Positions 9,701-18,109 of a stretch of 60,385 nt of DNA are shown one piece after another. This DNA comes from Natronococcus amylolyticus DSM 10524. Its GTDB lineage: Archaea; Halobacteriota; Halobacteria; Halobacteriales; Natrialbaceae. The stretch covers positions 34,075 to 94,459 of the forward strand of contig NZ_AOIB01000033.1 of the NCBI RefSeq assembly GCF_000337675.1, written 5' to 3'. The stretch's first letter is position 1. Every line of letters starts with the position of its first letter. A program made the translations under genes and the position numbers. Below the pieces are notes generated by a model, which was not told the DNA's origin, made no database searches, and saw only the letters and a program-made list of their open reading frames with translations.

Positions 9701-9938
9701 GGCTTTTCCTCTCTAAATGGTTGCTTTCTGATGGATAGCGAACACACGGTTAGATACTTCGTTCTACAATTATTCATCTCTACAGCTCTTTAAGTCAGGA
9801 AGTTGTTCTTTTACCTCAGATAAATAGTTGGCGGTCTATTCTAACGTTGTCTCTGCTGTGGCGGGATCGCTATTGTCAGCACCCTCTCACATGAACTCCA
9901 CATACCGACGTCAGCCTCCTGGAAGCTCTATGAGACGA

Positions 9939-9950
9939 CATATTTTTAAT
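9939..9950 (+). promoter_or_regulatory. TATA-box-like promoter element of the epimerase
   Basis: The stretch CATATTTTTAAT is centred about 29 bases ahead of the ATG at 9974, the archaeal TATA spacing for a leaderless or near-leaderless transcript. This supports the ATG at 9974 over an in-frame GTG at 9956. Confidence 0.55.
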
Positions 9951-9973
9951 GTTAGGTGGGTAGGCCTCAGATA

Positions 9974-10960
9974 ATGAAAGTTCTAGTAACTGGCGGCGCC
10001 GGCTTCATCGGCGGCAACCTTGCAGAGGCCTTCGCCCATGAGGGCCACGACGTCACAGTCCTCGACAACCTCGACCCCTACTATGATACGGGGATCAAAG
10101 AACACACTATCGAGATCTGCGAGGAGGCTGTGGCCGATACTGACGGCACGTATGAGTTCGTCAACGGCGACGTGCGCGACGACGAGCTCACCGCAGACCT
10201 CGTCGGCGCCGCGGACGTAATCTACCACCAGGCCGCCCAGGCGGGGGTCCGGACGAGCGTCGACAACCCGCGCAAGCCCAACTCGATCAACGTCGACGGC
10301 ACGCTGAACGTGCTCGACGCCGCGCGTGATTCCGACACCGAACGGGTCGTCCTCGCCAGCTCCTCGTCGGTGTACGGGAAACCCGAGTACCTCCCCTACG
10401 ACGAAGAGCACCCCACAACCCCTGTTAGCCCCTACGGCGTCTCCAAACTCGCTGGCGAGCAGTACGCCCGCGTCTACAGCGAGGTGTACGGCCTTCCGAC
10501 GGTCTCACTGCGTTACTTTACCGTCTACGGGCCGCGGATGCGCCCAAATATGGCCATTTCGAACTTCGTCTCGCGCTGTCTCAATGACGAGGCGCCGGTG
10601 ATCTATGGCGACGGCCAGCAGACGCGTGACTTTACGTATATTGACGACGTCGTCGACGTCAACCGGAAACTCCTCACCGATGATTCGGCGGACGGCGAGA
10701 TTATCAATGTCGGCAGCACAGACAACATCGATATCGAAACCCTGGCCGAAGTGATCCGCGACGAACTCGCGCCCGAACTCGAACTCGAGTACACCGAGGC
10801 CCGCGAGGCCGACGCCGAACACACCCACGCCGACATCGAAAAGGCGAACGACCTGCTCGGCTACGAACCCACGCGGGACATCCGGGAGGGCGTCCGGGAG
10901 TTCATCGACTGGTACCAAACCAACCGCGAGTGGTACGAACCGCTCGTCCGACAGTCATAA
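9974..10960 (+). CDS. UDP-glucuronate/UDP-GlcNAc 4-epimerase-like protein
   Basis: 328-residue extended SDR. The GGAGFIG motif is at residues 7-13, active-site SSS at 130-132 and Y154xxxK158. The AAQAGVRTSVDNP stretch (about 88-99) and the LDPYYDTGIK segment are typical of UDP-glucuronate 4-epimerases and WbpP-like enzymes rather than plain GalE. It probably supplies UDP-galacturonate or a related sugar for surface glycans. It is followed by a GT4 and aglF on the same strand, each with its own promoter. Four broken 3' copies of this gene, or of a close relative, occur at 44571, 48214, 49402 and 58611. GC-rich. Confidence 0.92.
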   Translation: MKVLVTGGAGFIGGNLAEAFAHEGHDVTVLDNLDPYYDTGIKEHTIEICEEAVADTDGTYEFVNGDVRDDELTADLVGAADVIYHQAAQAGVRTSVDNPRKPNSINVDGTLNVLDAARDSDTERVVLASSSSVYGKPEYLPYDEEHPTTPVSPYGVSKLAGEQYARVYSEVYGLPTVSLRYFTVYGPRMRPNMAISNFVSRCLNDEAPVIYGDGQQTRDFTYIDDVVDVNRKLLTDDSADGEIINVGSTDNIDIETLAEVIRDELAPELELEYTEAREADAEHTHADIEKANDLLGYEPTRDIREGVREFIDWYQTNREWYEPLVRQS

Positions 10961-11162
10961 CCGAACTGTAGCTACCAATCCTCTAAGGGACCGCTTTACA
11001 CCCGTTCTCAGCGAGCGGACGTTCTATGATCCGTCTCCAGTCGATCACTACCCGAGCATACATCCTCGCCGGAGCTGACGTAACGTATACGACGTGTCTA
11101 ATTCGCAAAAGCACTCTGTGTTCGAAAAATGTATATCCGTACCTGATGGGGTATTGAACACA

Positions 11163-12344
11163 ATGAATGTCATGCGGGTCGTGCCGAGTCTCTACCCGGA
11201 GAAGATGGGTGGAATCGGACTCCATGCACACCACCTCTCGCGGCTTCAGGCCGAGGATGGTCACGACATCACCGTCTACACGTCCGATAACGGTGACTCG
11301 TCGCTCCCGGGCTGTGAGAGGCGCGACGGCTACAAGGTCAAGCGCTACCGGCAGGTCGCACGGCCGCTGAACAACACGATCACGCCCGGCATCGTCTCGG
11401 ATCTCGTCCGGGAGGCCGAACAGTACGACGTCGTCCACATCCACTCCCATCTCTACTTCTCGAGTCTCATGGCGGCGCTGGTGTCCCAGCTGCGCGACAA
11501 GCCGACCGTGCTGACGAACCACGGCATCATGTCCCAGAGCGTCTCGAAGTGGGTCCAGCTCACCTACCTGCCGACGGTCGGTCGCCTCGCCTTCGAGTCC
11601 GCTGACCGAATCCTCTGTTATCACGAACGAGACCGGAACGAGCTGCTCGACCGCGGAGTCACCACCGACATCGACGTGATCCACAACGGGATCGACTGCG
11701 AGCAGTTCGCACCGACGGCGACCGACGGGGGCGACGTGTCCCAGGTAGCTGACGACGGCTCAGAGTCGCCCTACATCGCGTTCGTCGGCCGGCTCCAGCC
11801 CGGAAAGGGCGCGCACTTCCTGATCGACGCGTTCGCTCGGATCGCCGACTCGTACCCGGAGCGCAACCTCGTTCTCGTCGGCGACGGCCCCCAGCGCGAG
11901 GAGCTCGAGGCCCTCGCCCACGAGGAGGGCGTTGCCGACCGCGTCGAGTTCCTCGGGGAGGTCCCAAACGAACAGATCCCCGCAGTCGTCGGCGAGGCCG
12001 ACGTGTTCGCACTCCCCAGTCTCGCCGAGGGGATGCCCCGAACGGTGCTCGAGGCACTCGCCTGTGAGACGCCGGTCGTCACAACGGATCTCAAACAACT
12101 CCGCCCGCTCGTCGAGGACGTCGGCCGGCTCGTCCCCGCGGAGTCACCGGGAACGCTCGCCGACGCACTCGCCGATCTCCTCGCGATGGACGCCGACAAA
12201 CGGGATCGGATGGGCACGAGGGGCCGCGAAAGGATCCTCGAGAAGTACTCCTGGCGGGACACGGTCCGCCAGACGACGAACGTCTATCGGGAGCTCCTCG
12301 ATGGGGAGGACCAGGCGACACCACAGCCCGTCGCCCACCAGTAG
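11163..12344 (+). CDS. Glycosyltransferase family 4
   Basis: 393 residues, GT-B fold. The N-terminus reads MNVMRVVPSLYPEKMGGIGLH, the acceptor-side loop. The C-terminal domain has IAFVGRLQPGKGAHFLIDAF, LVLVGDGPQREELE, and the EX7E segment ending SLAEGMPRTVLEALACETP. The ATG at 11163 was chosen over a GTG 69 bp upstream because the family motif begins right there and an AT-rich TATA-like element (near 11125) lies at promoter distance. It sits between the epimerase and aglF and probably adds a sugar made by them. A broken copy of its C-terminal part lies at 13440-13608. GC-rich. Confidence 0.93.
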   Translation: MNVMRVVPSLYPEKMGGIGLHAHHLSRLQAEDGHDITVYTSDNGDSSLPGCERRDGYKVKRYRQVARPLNNTITPGIVSDLVREAEQYDVVHIHSHLYFSSLMAALVSQLRDKPTVLTNHGIMSQSVSKWVQLTYLPTVGRLAFESADRILCYHERDRNELLDRGVTTDIDVIHNGIDCEQFAPTATDGGDVSQVADDGSESPYIAFVGRLQPGKGAHFLIDAFARIADSYPERNLVLVGDGPQREELEALAHEEGVADRVEFLGEVPNEQIPAVVGEADVFALPSLAEGMPRTVLEALACETPVVTTDLKQLRPLVEDVGRLVPAESPGTLADALADLLAMDADKRDRMGTRGRERILEKYSWRDTVRQTTNVYRELLDGEDQATPQPVAHQ

Positions 12345-12555
12345 TGAACCGGCTGCCGGAACTGTGGGTGAGCCGACGTCGCGAGCTATCGGCCGGTTCC
12401 TCGCACGAGTGCTGGTCGCTCCCAACGCTCGACGCGGGTCGTTGCGACCGCGCCCTCGGTTCAAATACCGGCCACCACCTGTTCTCATCCGGCGTCGATT
12501 CCTGAGAGATCGGAGCCGGAGTTTTCTACTGAGGATAGTTTCATAAGTACAAAAA

Positions 12556-12566
12556 TCTATTATATG
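12556..12566 (+). promoter_or_regulatory. TATA-box-like promoter element of aglF
   Basis: TCTATTATATG is centred about 27 bases before the ATG at 12588. The spacing implies a very short or absent leader and argues for that ATG rather than the two ATG codons at 12564 and 12567, which lie inside this element. Confidence 0.55.
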
Positions 12567-12587
12567 ATGACCACATCTGTCGGTACT

Positions 12588-13322
12588 ATGCAAGCTGTCG
12601 TACTCGCCGCCGGCGAAGGCACACGGCTCCGGCCACTCACGGAGGACAAACCGAAGGGAATGGTTGAGATCGACGAGGAGCCGATCCTCACGCACTGTTT
12701 TGACCAGCTCGTCGAGCTGGGTGCAGAGGAACTGATCGTCGTCGTCGGCTACCTTAAAGAGAAGATCGTCGAGCACTACGGCGACGAATACCGCGGGGTG
12801 CCGATCACGTACGCCCACCAGCGCGAGCAGAACGGACTGGCTCACGCCTTGCTGTGCGTCGAAGAGCATATCGACGACGACTTCATGCTGATTCTCGGCG
12901 ACAACGTCTTCGAGGCAAACCTCGAGGACGTCGTCCGGCGCCAGCAGGAGAAGCGGACGGACGCGGCGTTCCTCGTCGAGGAAGTGCCGTGGGACGAGGC
13001 CTCGCGCTACGGTGTCTGTGACACCAACGCCTACGGCGAGATCACCGACGTCGTCGAGAAGCCCGACGACCCGCCATCCAATCTTGTGATGACTGGCTTC
13101 TACACGTTCACGCCCGCAATCTTCCACGCCTGTCACCTCGTTCAGCCCTCCGGCCGCGACGAGTACGAGGTCAGCGATGCGGTCGATCTGCTCATTCAGA
13201 GCGGTCGGACGATCGACGCGATCGGCCTCGAGGGCTGGCGCATCGACGTCGGCTACCCCGAGGATCGCGACGAGGCCGAAAAACGCCTCCAGGAGGCCGA
13301 GCTGCCGGCGACGGCCGACTGA
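12588..13322 (+). CDS. aglF: Glucose-1-phosphate uridylyltransferase, AglF-type
   Basis: 244 residues of the nucleotidyltransferase family. The N-terminus MQAVVLAAGEGTRLRPLT carries the GxGTRLxPxT signature followed by a conserved KPKGM, and the metal/nucleotide site is LILGDNVFE. The protein closely resembles, as I recall it, AglF of Haloferax volcanii, which makes UDP-glucose or a related activated sugar for S-layer N-glycosylation. It is the third gene of the plus-strand sugar block. C-terminal fragments of this gene family occur at 41508, 50988, 54622 and 58490, and in at least one the similarity continues past the stop codon. Substrate (UTP/glucose-1-phosphate) is by family; not proven here. 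Confidence 0.9.
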   Translation: MQAVVLAAGEGTRLRPLTEDKPKGMVEIDEEPILTHCFDQLVELGAEELIVVVGYLKEKIVEHYGDEYRGVPITYAHQREQNGLAHALLCVEEHIDDDFMLILGDNVFEANLEDVVRRQQEKRTDAAFLVEEVPWDEASRYGVCDTNAYGEITDVVEKPDDPPSNLVMTGFYTFTPAIFHACHLVQPSGRDEYEVSDAVDLLIQSGRTIDAIGLEGWRIDVGYPEDRDEAEKRLQEAELPATAD

Positions 13323-13439
13323 ACGGGACGTTCTCACTCCCGCAGCGTGACCGACCGACCGTTCTATGACCTAGACCGCGAGCAGGATGTCGTCGAGGGA
13401 CAGCGACTCCGCCATCGGCCCCTGGTGGGTAGCTCAGAC

Positions 13440-13608
13440 CCGTCCACTCGACTGCAAGACACCGGTCGGAACGACGGACCGCCAAACAGCGCCGCCCGCT
13501 CGTCAAGGATGTCGGCCGGCTCGTCCCCTCGGTGCCGCCGACGCGTTCGATGACCTCCTCGAGACGGAGCGGACCCGGATGGGACACGACGGGCCGCGAG
13601 AACGGGCA
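13440..13608 (+). pseudogene. Degenerate C-terminal fragment of the GT4 at 11163
   Basis: The DNA from about 13440 matches the 3' part of the GT4 gene at 11163: CACTCGACTGCAAGACACCGG against its CACTCGCCTGTGAGACGCCGG, then CGCCCGCTCGTCAAGGATGT against CGCCCGCTCGTCGAGGACGT. After a gap the match resumes with GACCTCCTCGAGACGG and GGGACACGACGGGCCGCGAG. Deletions and frame changes destroy the reading frame. It lies just behind the intact aglF, so the order epimerase-GT4-aglF is followed by a second GT4 tail. The surrounding 13323-13883 gap shows no further gene; a TATA-like ATTATAAATA near 13835 belongs to the next small gene. Confidence 0.68.
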
Positions 13609-13883
13609 GGTGACTGCTTGGAGGGAGTCTCGGCGGCCGGTCGTACGGCAGTGCCTCGACGACCGTGTACTGGGTATCCACACCCCCATCAGGAAGTACC
13701 ATCACTGCGGTTCGCTCGGCGCGTGTCACAGCCGCTTCTATGAGTCAGTGAGCAGGCGTTCTTCCCTGCCGGACTGCTCCCGGCGGGCAATTTCTCACCG
13801 ACTCAGATCTCTACTGTAACTCACTATTCAATAATTATAAATACAAACAATAGAATGAAAGAAATACACTCAAACGGAGGGCA

Positions 13884-14090
13884 ATGGTGGAAAACGTTAT
13901 CGTCGAGTTACAGAACGGCCGCCGTCTCACGTTCGACGAGGTCGTCGTCTTGGATCGAACAAATGGGAAGTGGCTCCGGTGTGTCCGCGCAGAGCCGAGC
14001 TCTCGCGAGAACCTGCCGGAGACAACGAAGTACTACCACTTCGCGAGCGACGTCGATCAGGTCCGCTGGCGGACACCGACTCCCGAGTGA
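13884..14090 (+). CDS. Small hypothetical haloarchaeal protein
   Basis: 68 residues, acidic, no membrane segment or cysteine cluster. It starts MVENVIVELQNGRRLTFDEV, which looks like a beta-rich small domain, and is not recognised as a named family. The start is well supported: a GGAGGG Shine-Dalgarno-like site sits directly ahead of the ATG and an AT-rich TATA-like ATTATAAATA lies about 45 bases upstream. The codon composition is normal for the GC-rich backbone. It is followed by a short stretch (14091-14330) with inverted repeats such as GGAACC-TTC-GGTTCC near 14201, then a TnpB transposon. Confidence 0.6.
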   Translation: MVENVIVELQNGRRLTFDEVVVLDRTNGKWLRCVRAEPSSRENLPETTKYYHFASDVDQVRWRTPTPE

Positions 14091-14330
14091 GCCCAGACGA
14101 CGAGGTGCGGGCGGCGTGGCTCCAGCACTGACGGCCGAGGAGATTGTCAACTTCGAGGTCGCGCGGAGTCCCCTTCTGCTCACGGCTTCGCCGTTCGCAT
14201 GGTCAGCGGAACCTTCGGTTCCGCGCTATCCTCAAGGAGCAACCGGAGGGAGCGAGTATGGAGGGGGAGAGCGCGTTCGCATCGGTCACAAGCACCAATC
14301 TATAAGTAGCCATCCACTCACATTGAAGTT

Positions 14331-15587
14331 GTGGCAGACGACTACGTGCGTCGGACGGCAATCACTCGTCTTGAGGTTACGGACGAGCAACGCGACCTCC
14401 TCGAAGATACTATCTCCGAGTGGAAGCGTGGTTGCCAAATCGCCACGGATATGGCGTGGGGAAATTGTAGCGCGAAAAGCGACGTACAGCCCCTCGCCTA
14501 CGACGACGTACGCGAACACACCGACCTCGGTAGTCAGCACGCGATTCTCGCCGCCCACCAAGCTGCACAAGCCATCACCGGCTGTATCGAACGTCGGTCG
14601 AAAGGCAAGAAGGTGAGCAAACCGACCTTCACCGCACCCACGGTGAGGTACGATACTCGGACTATGACGCTGTTTGATGACGATACGGTGTCGCTTTCCA
14701 CCACGGAGAGTCGCGTCCGGTGTGACCTTGCTCTACCCGACGCCGACGATGGCTACCAACGGCAGTACCTCGATTCAGACGAGTGGAGCGTCACGGAAAG
14801 TACGCTCACCGCCCGTGATGGCGACTACCATTTACATATCGGCTTCCGCCGACACAAGAATGACACCGAGCGGAACACCGCCGAGGACGGAACGGTTCTC
14901 GGGGTTGACCTCGGTATCGAAAACCTCGCCGTCACAAGCACCGCCTACTTCTTCAGCGGGCGGGAGTTGACCCACAACCTCCGCGAGTTCGAGAAGGTAC
15001 GTGCCGGACTCCAGCAGACCGGGACGCGAAGCGCCCACCGAACGCTCGAACAGTCGAGTGACCGCGAACTTCGCTACGTCCGTGACGTACTACACCGGGC
15101 GTCGAACGCCATCGTAGACGAAGCACTCCGGTACGACTGTGACGTAATTGTGTTCGAGGACCTGACTCACATCCGCGACCGAACCGGAGCGTCGTGGGGT
15201 CACAAGTGGGCGTTCCGAACACTCTACGAGCAAGTGGAGTACAAGGCCGAAGCCGAAGGAATCTCGGTGAAGCAGGTGGGTTCGGCGTACACCTCGAAGC
15301 GGTGCGCAGAGTGTGGTTTCACAGCAGACGAGAATCGCCCGACCCGAAACGACTTCCGGTGCGTGAAGTGCGAGTCGGAAGCGAACGCGGATTACAACGC
15401 AGCGAAGAACATCGGGATGCGGTATGTCCGTCGGGGCCAACAGTCGTCTCGGCGGACGGGCAACAGTCAACTTGCCCTACAGTCTGGAACAGTGATGCCA
15501 AGTGGCGGATTTACCGCCCACCCGGAAGGGTTCGAGGCCGAGTTCATGGACAAGCCCCACCCTCCACGAGCGAACCCGTCAGGGTGA
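14331..15587 (+). CDS. tnpB: TnpB RNA-guided nuclease (IS1341-type, IS200/IS605 family)
   Basis: 418 residues. The RuvC-like catalytic triad is intact: D193 in GVDLGIENLAV, E276 in VFEDLTHI and D354 in NADYNAAKNIG. A CxxC...CxxC zinc finger (C325, C328, C344, C347) lies between the second and third. The start is a GTG. There is no tnpA on either side, so this is a TnpB-only element, as is common in haloarchaea. TnpB enzymes cut DNA guided by an RNA that overlaps the 3' end of the gene; the hairpin at 15555-15603 marks that end here. All catalytic residues are present, so it may be active. Confidence 0.93.
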   Translation: MADDYVRRTAITRLEVTDEQRDLLEDTISEWKRGCQIATDMAWGNCSAKSDVQPLAYDDVREHTDLGSQHAILAAHQAAQAITGCIERRSKGKKVSKPTFTAPTVRYDTRTMTLFDDDTVSLSTTESRVRCDLALPDADDGYQRQYLDSDEWSVTESTLTARDGDYHLHIGFRRHKNDTERNTAEDGTVLGVDLGIENLAVTSTAYFFSGRELTHNLREFEKVRAGLQQTGTRSAHRTLEQSSDRELRYVRDVLHRASNAIVDEALRYDCDVIVFEDLTHIRDRTGASWGHKWAFRTLYEQVEYKAEAEGISVKQVGSAYTSKRCAECGFTADENRPTRNDFRCVKCESEANADYNAAKNIGMRYVRRGQQSSRRTGNSQLALQSGTVMPSGGFTAHPEGFEAEFMDKPHPPRANPSG

Positions 15588-15603
15588 GCGAAGTAGGGTG
15601 GGG
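15555..15603 (+). ncRNA. Nested hairpin at TnpB 3' end (transposon right end / omega-RNA end)
   Basis: CCCCACCCT (15555-15563) pairs perfectly with AGGGTGGGG (15595-15603). Inside the loop, ACCC-GTCA-GGGT forms a second small hairpin at 15574-15585. The TnpB stop codon lies within the structure. This is the position of the right-end hairpin of IS200/IS605 elements and of the scaffold end of the guide RNA; the bases just after 15604 (TAGTTGACC) would then be the guide. The RNA itself is inferred. Confidence 0.55.
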
Positions 15604-15907
15604 TAGTTGACCAGGCGACACTAACCCGATCGAAACTGCATGGCGCCACGAGGCTCGAGTGTCGCGGGTTCGGCACTCTCGGGAGCAGTGCTGACCATGC
15701 GATCGAAAGCGATGATCTAGACCTACAGTGCCTCGAGGCAATCCGAGAAGCCCACGGTGGCCGTCCGAATAACGGTCGAACCGAGAACGACCAGCTAACG
15801 TCGCCTTCCTCCCAATGGGACTCGAGTTTACCACGATGCATGCTTCGAAATATTAATCTCCCTTATATCACCATAGTTATTAGTATCTGGCCGCGAACGA
15901 CTCAAGT
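15604..15907. other. Intergenic stretch after TnpB, no gene seen
   Basis: No coding frame with family-like sequence is visible. From about 15845 the DNA becomes AT-rich (TATTAATCTCCCTTATATC) and probably holds the promoter of the small zinc-ribbon gene. The plus-strand frame around 15700-15790 is open but is not recognised. Confidence 0.4.
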
Positions 15908-16093
15908 ATGCCACACTGTAGCGACTGTGGAGCGTACGTCACCCGGGATTTCATCCGAGTGTTCGGTGCCGACGGGACCGTCTCGGGTTGTCCTGACTGT
16001 ACGACTTACCGGGACCTCAACAACGGTGGCGCCGTCGACGGCGCGGGCGAATCCCGTGCCGAGCAACTGAGAGGAAAGAAGCGCCCACTCTGA
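15908..16093 (+). CDS. Small zinc-ribbon protein (DUF7563-like)
   Basis: 61 residues. Two CxxC knuckles, CSDC at the N-terminus and CPDC about 25 residues later, flank the segment YVTRDFIRVFG. This matches the haloarchaeal one-zinc-ribbon family DUF7563 as I know it. The function is unknown; such proteins may bind nucleic acid or a partner protein. A close second copy lies at 47910-48092, with the same YVTRDF-RVFG core and a similar TATTAGT-containing upstream region. It is convergent with the gene at 16133. Confidence 0.75.
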   Translation: MPHCSDCGAYVTRDFIRVFGADGTVSGCPDCTTYRDLNNGGAVDGAGESRAEQLRGKKRPL

Positions 16094-16132
16094 GCGCTGT
16101 CGCGTTGAACTCCACTCCCGGTCTGGCGCCTC

Positions 16133-16441
16133 TCAGTCCTGTTCGGTGTCTCCATCGTTCTCTCCGTCGTTGCGCGTCTCGCAGTCCCCATCCGAGCCCC
16201 CTCTGTCGTCGGAGTCGAGGTCGGTTTCCGGACCGATCGGTCCGGAGCGAAACTCGATGACCGCCCCATCTGGAACCTGTGTCGCGACGGGTTCGGAGTC
16301 ATCGAGGATTCGGATAACGTCGTTCGTTCGGTAGAAGGCAGTCGTCTCGTGTGCGATTCCTAGTGCCTTCCGGAGGGTTGGCAGCCTCGTCTGTGCTCCG
16401 ACCGTTACTGTCGTCCCGCCAACCACAACAGTGTGTGACAT
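16133..16441 (-). CDS. Small hypothetical protein with acidic tail
   Basis: 102 residues: a compact N-terminal part of about 72 residues that starts MSHTVVVGGTTVTVGAQTRL and looks beta-rich, followed by a strongly acidic, low-complexity tail (DSDDRGGSDGD...). It is not recognised as a named family. The acidic tail and codon use fit a real haloarchaeal gene. An AT-rich promoter-like stretch (ATATTTTTATG on the minus strand, near 16470) lies at a suitable distance upstream. It ends 39 bp from the convergent zinc-ribbon gene. Confidence 0.55.
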   Translation of the reverse strand: MSHTVVVGGTTVTVGAQTRLPTLRKALGIAHETTAFYRTNDVIRILDDSEPVATQVPDGAVIEFRSGPIGPETDLDSDDRGGSDGDCETRNDGENDGDTEQD

Positions 16442-16993
16442 TCGCCGTTTGTCATGTATATCTACACATAAAAATATCTACTGGCTATGTCTGTTATGAA
16501 CGAAGTCCGACTCGGCTGGGACAGCCAGCACACTGGTTGGACACGGGAAACACACGGTACCACCAATTGGATTTCATTTCACCTCGTGCCGAGGCTGTCA
16601 CGGCGACAACCAGTTCACGGGGTGACGCTCAGTCCCAGTGCCCTGGTTAACCGGCCAGTCCTCGAAAGCAATGAAGTCGAACACGCCCGTGTATGCCAGC
16701 CAGTCACGACTGCGGCAGTGACGGCGTACAGGGGTTGGGACAGAACCCAGCGTGCCGACGCGCCTCGAGCGAGCAAGAAGACCCCTGGATAGCGTTCGAC
16801 AGGGACGCCGACGGGCCGAGGCGGCATCGTCTGACATTCGTCTGACTGGTGTTTTTGAGGGACAACATACACTATGGAATATGGACACAACAAGCCTCAG
16901 GGGCACGCTTGCTGAACCGCTACCGGGAGCAATAACCGACACCACGCTACGACCTGCCGGACGCGTATTTTCTCACCGACACGGGGGGCCACA
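16442..16993. other. Long gap, mostly without genes
   Basis: Apart from the promoter of the 16133 gene, no convincing coding frame is seen. One short plus-strand frame at 16881-16997 (38 codons, MDTTSLRG start) ends in a TGA that overlaps the GTG of the next small ORF by 4 bases (GTGA); it could be a coupled mini-gene or chance. Confidence 0.35.
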
Positions 16994-17125
16994 GTGAGCT
17001 ACGGGAGTTCGACGGCGGCCCGGCGACCGGTTCCCCTCCTGTTTCTGGCCGTTCTGACCGTCTCCCTCGCTTTGCTCGGCTACTTCGGACTGGTGAGTCT
17101 GTTACTCGAGTACAGCCACCCCTAA
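16994..17125 (+). CDS. 43-residue single-helix membrane protein (putative)
   Basis: Reading from a GTG gives 43 residues: a basic N-terminus (STAARRPVP) and one long hydrophobic helix (LLFLAVLTVSLALLGYFGL), then a short LLLEYSHP end. The composition is that of a real membrane helix and not of a random high-GC frame. It could be a stand-alone small membrane protein or the N-terminal stub of a transport permease. Its 3' end overlaps the convergent DUF7344-type gene by 24 bp. No cross-species evidence is available here. Confidence 0.42.
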   Translation: MSYGSSTAARRPVPLLFLAVLTVSLALLGYFGLVSLLLEYSHP

Positions 17126-17680
17126 TCCGCTCGCGGGGACAGTCCATCCGTCTTCGACGGGTGGTCGAGACCCAACTCGCCGCGGTCCCGTCGAGCTGCG
17201 AGTGCCAACTCGTGATGAAAGGACGAAGCGGTGGCCACCTTCGTGGTCCGGAAGCGACCGCGAGTCAAAACGCTCCCGTGAGACCACACCTGGTGGCTCG
17301 AGCGCGGCGGATTCAACACGCTCCTTCGCCCGGACAGGTGGGTGACGACCGAGGCTCGTGGGCGTTGAACTGATACATCCGAGGGAGGTGTGTGCAACGG
17401 TCCCCGCCTCGGTGATCGTTACGAGATCTCGTGTCTGGTCGTACGTGACGAAACCCGCATCCTCGACCGTTGGGACGTGTTGATGAGACAGACTGAGAGA
17501 CACCTCCACAACGACCTCAGCGGAGATGGCGTCGATTGTCGTTCCCTGCTCCTCGACGACGAGTTCGTCCGCGAGATCGGCAAGTGCCACGACGCTGTGT
17601 CCGCGGACGCAAGCTAAGACAGTTCGCCGGCGCCGGTGGGCGAGAGCTGCGAGCTGGGCGTCCGTGTCAGCGCGTTCCAT
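17102..17680 (-). CDS. DUF7344-type winged-helix protein
   Basis: 192 residues from the ATG at 17680. The first ~95 residues match the haloarchaeal DUF7344 domain: AALAHRRRRTVLACVRGH, then an ADLADELVVEE helix, SHQHVPTVEDAGFVTYDQ and VTITEAG. This is a DNA-binding-like winged helix often found near signal-transduction genes. The remaining ~90 residues are Arg/Ser-rich and do not look like a domain, so the gene may have lost its normal stop by frameshift. A longer frame extends upstream to 17941 but has no domain-like sequence. It is divergent from the HalOD1 gene at 17801, 120 bp away, and the two are likely co-regulated. Confidence 0.6.
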   Translation of the reverse strand: MERADTDAQLAALAHRRRRTVLACVRGHSVVALADLADELVVEEQGTTIDAISAEVVVEVSLSLSHQHVPTVEDAGFVTYDQTRDLVTITEAGTVAHTSLGCISSTPTSLGRHPPVRAKERVESAALEPPGVVSRERFDSRSLPDHEGGHRFVLSSRVGTRSSTGPRRVGSRPPVEDGWTVPASGLGVAVLE

Positions 17681-17800
17681 TGGTAGACAATCACACGCTG
17701 GACTGGCGATCAGACATAAAGGGGAGGGCAGGCCAACCGGCGTTCTCAGTGAGGGCATGTCTGACTGAGTTTCAAGTAGTCGGCTGTGGTGGCCGGAACT

Positions 17801-18109
17801 ATGCAACCACCGGAACTGGGTGTCGAAATCGCCCGCAAGATTGCCGCCGAGAAGGGGGTCGAGCCGGCGACCCTCGAGCCGCCGGTACAGGCCGTCATCG
17901 ACGTGACGGCACTCGAGCGGCTGATTCACACCGGCCCACACTCTCGGACGGAGTTCACCGGTGTCGTTTCCTTTACCTACGGTGAGTACACGGTCACCGT
18001 CGAACAGACGGGTACTGTGTCGGTCATCCCACGGTCAGAACTCGAGCCGGGCGCCGACAGCCGACCGCAGCCACGAGAGGCCTGTGACACGCCAAGCGAC
18101 CTCGCGTAG
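17801..18109 (+). CDS. HalOD1 output-domain protein
   Basis: 102 residues from the ATG at 17801 (a GTG at 17786 is possible). The core has PPVQAVIDVTALERLI and a beta-hairpin end GVVSFTYGEYTVTVEQTGTV, the pattern of the haloarchaeal output domain HalOD1. HalOD1 proteins are thought to act as output modules in haloarchaeal signalling; the ligand is unknown. It is divergent to the DUF7344-type gene, a pairing that fits a small regulatory unit. The last ~20 residues are polar and disordered. Confidence 0.72.
   Translation: MQPPELGVEIARKIAAEKGVEPATLEPPVQAVIDVTALERLIHTGPHSRTEFTGVVSFTYGEYTVTVEQTGTVSVIPRSELEPGADSRPQPREACDTPSDLA

Noticed and set aside
12144-13337. 397-codon minus frame opposite aglF
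   Set aside because: It mirrors aglF codons in antisense and has no domain; long shadow frames are usual in high-GC haloarchaeal DNA.
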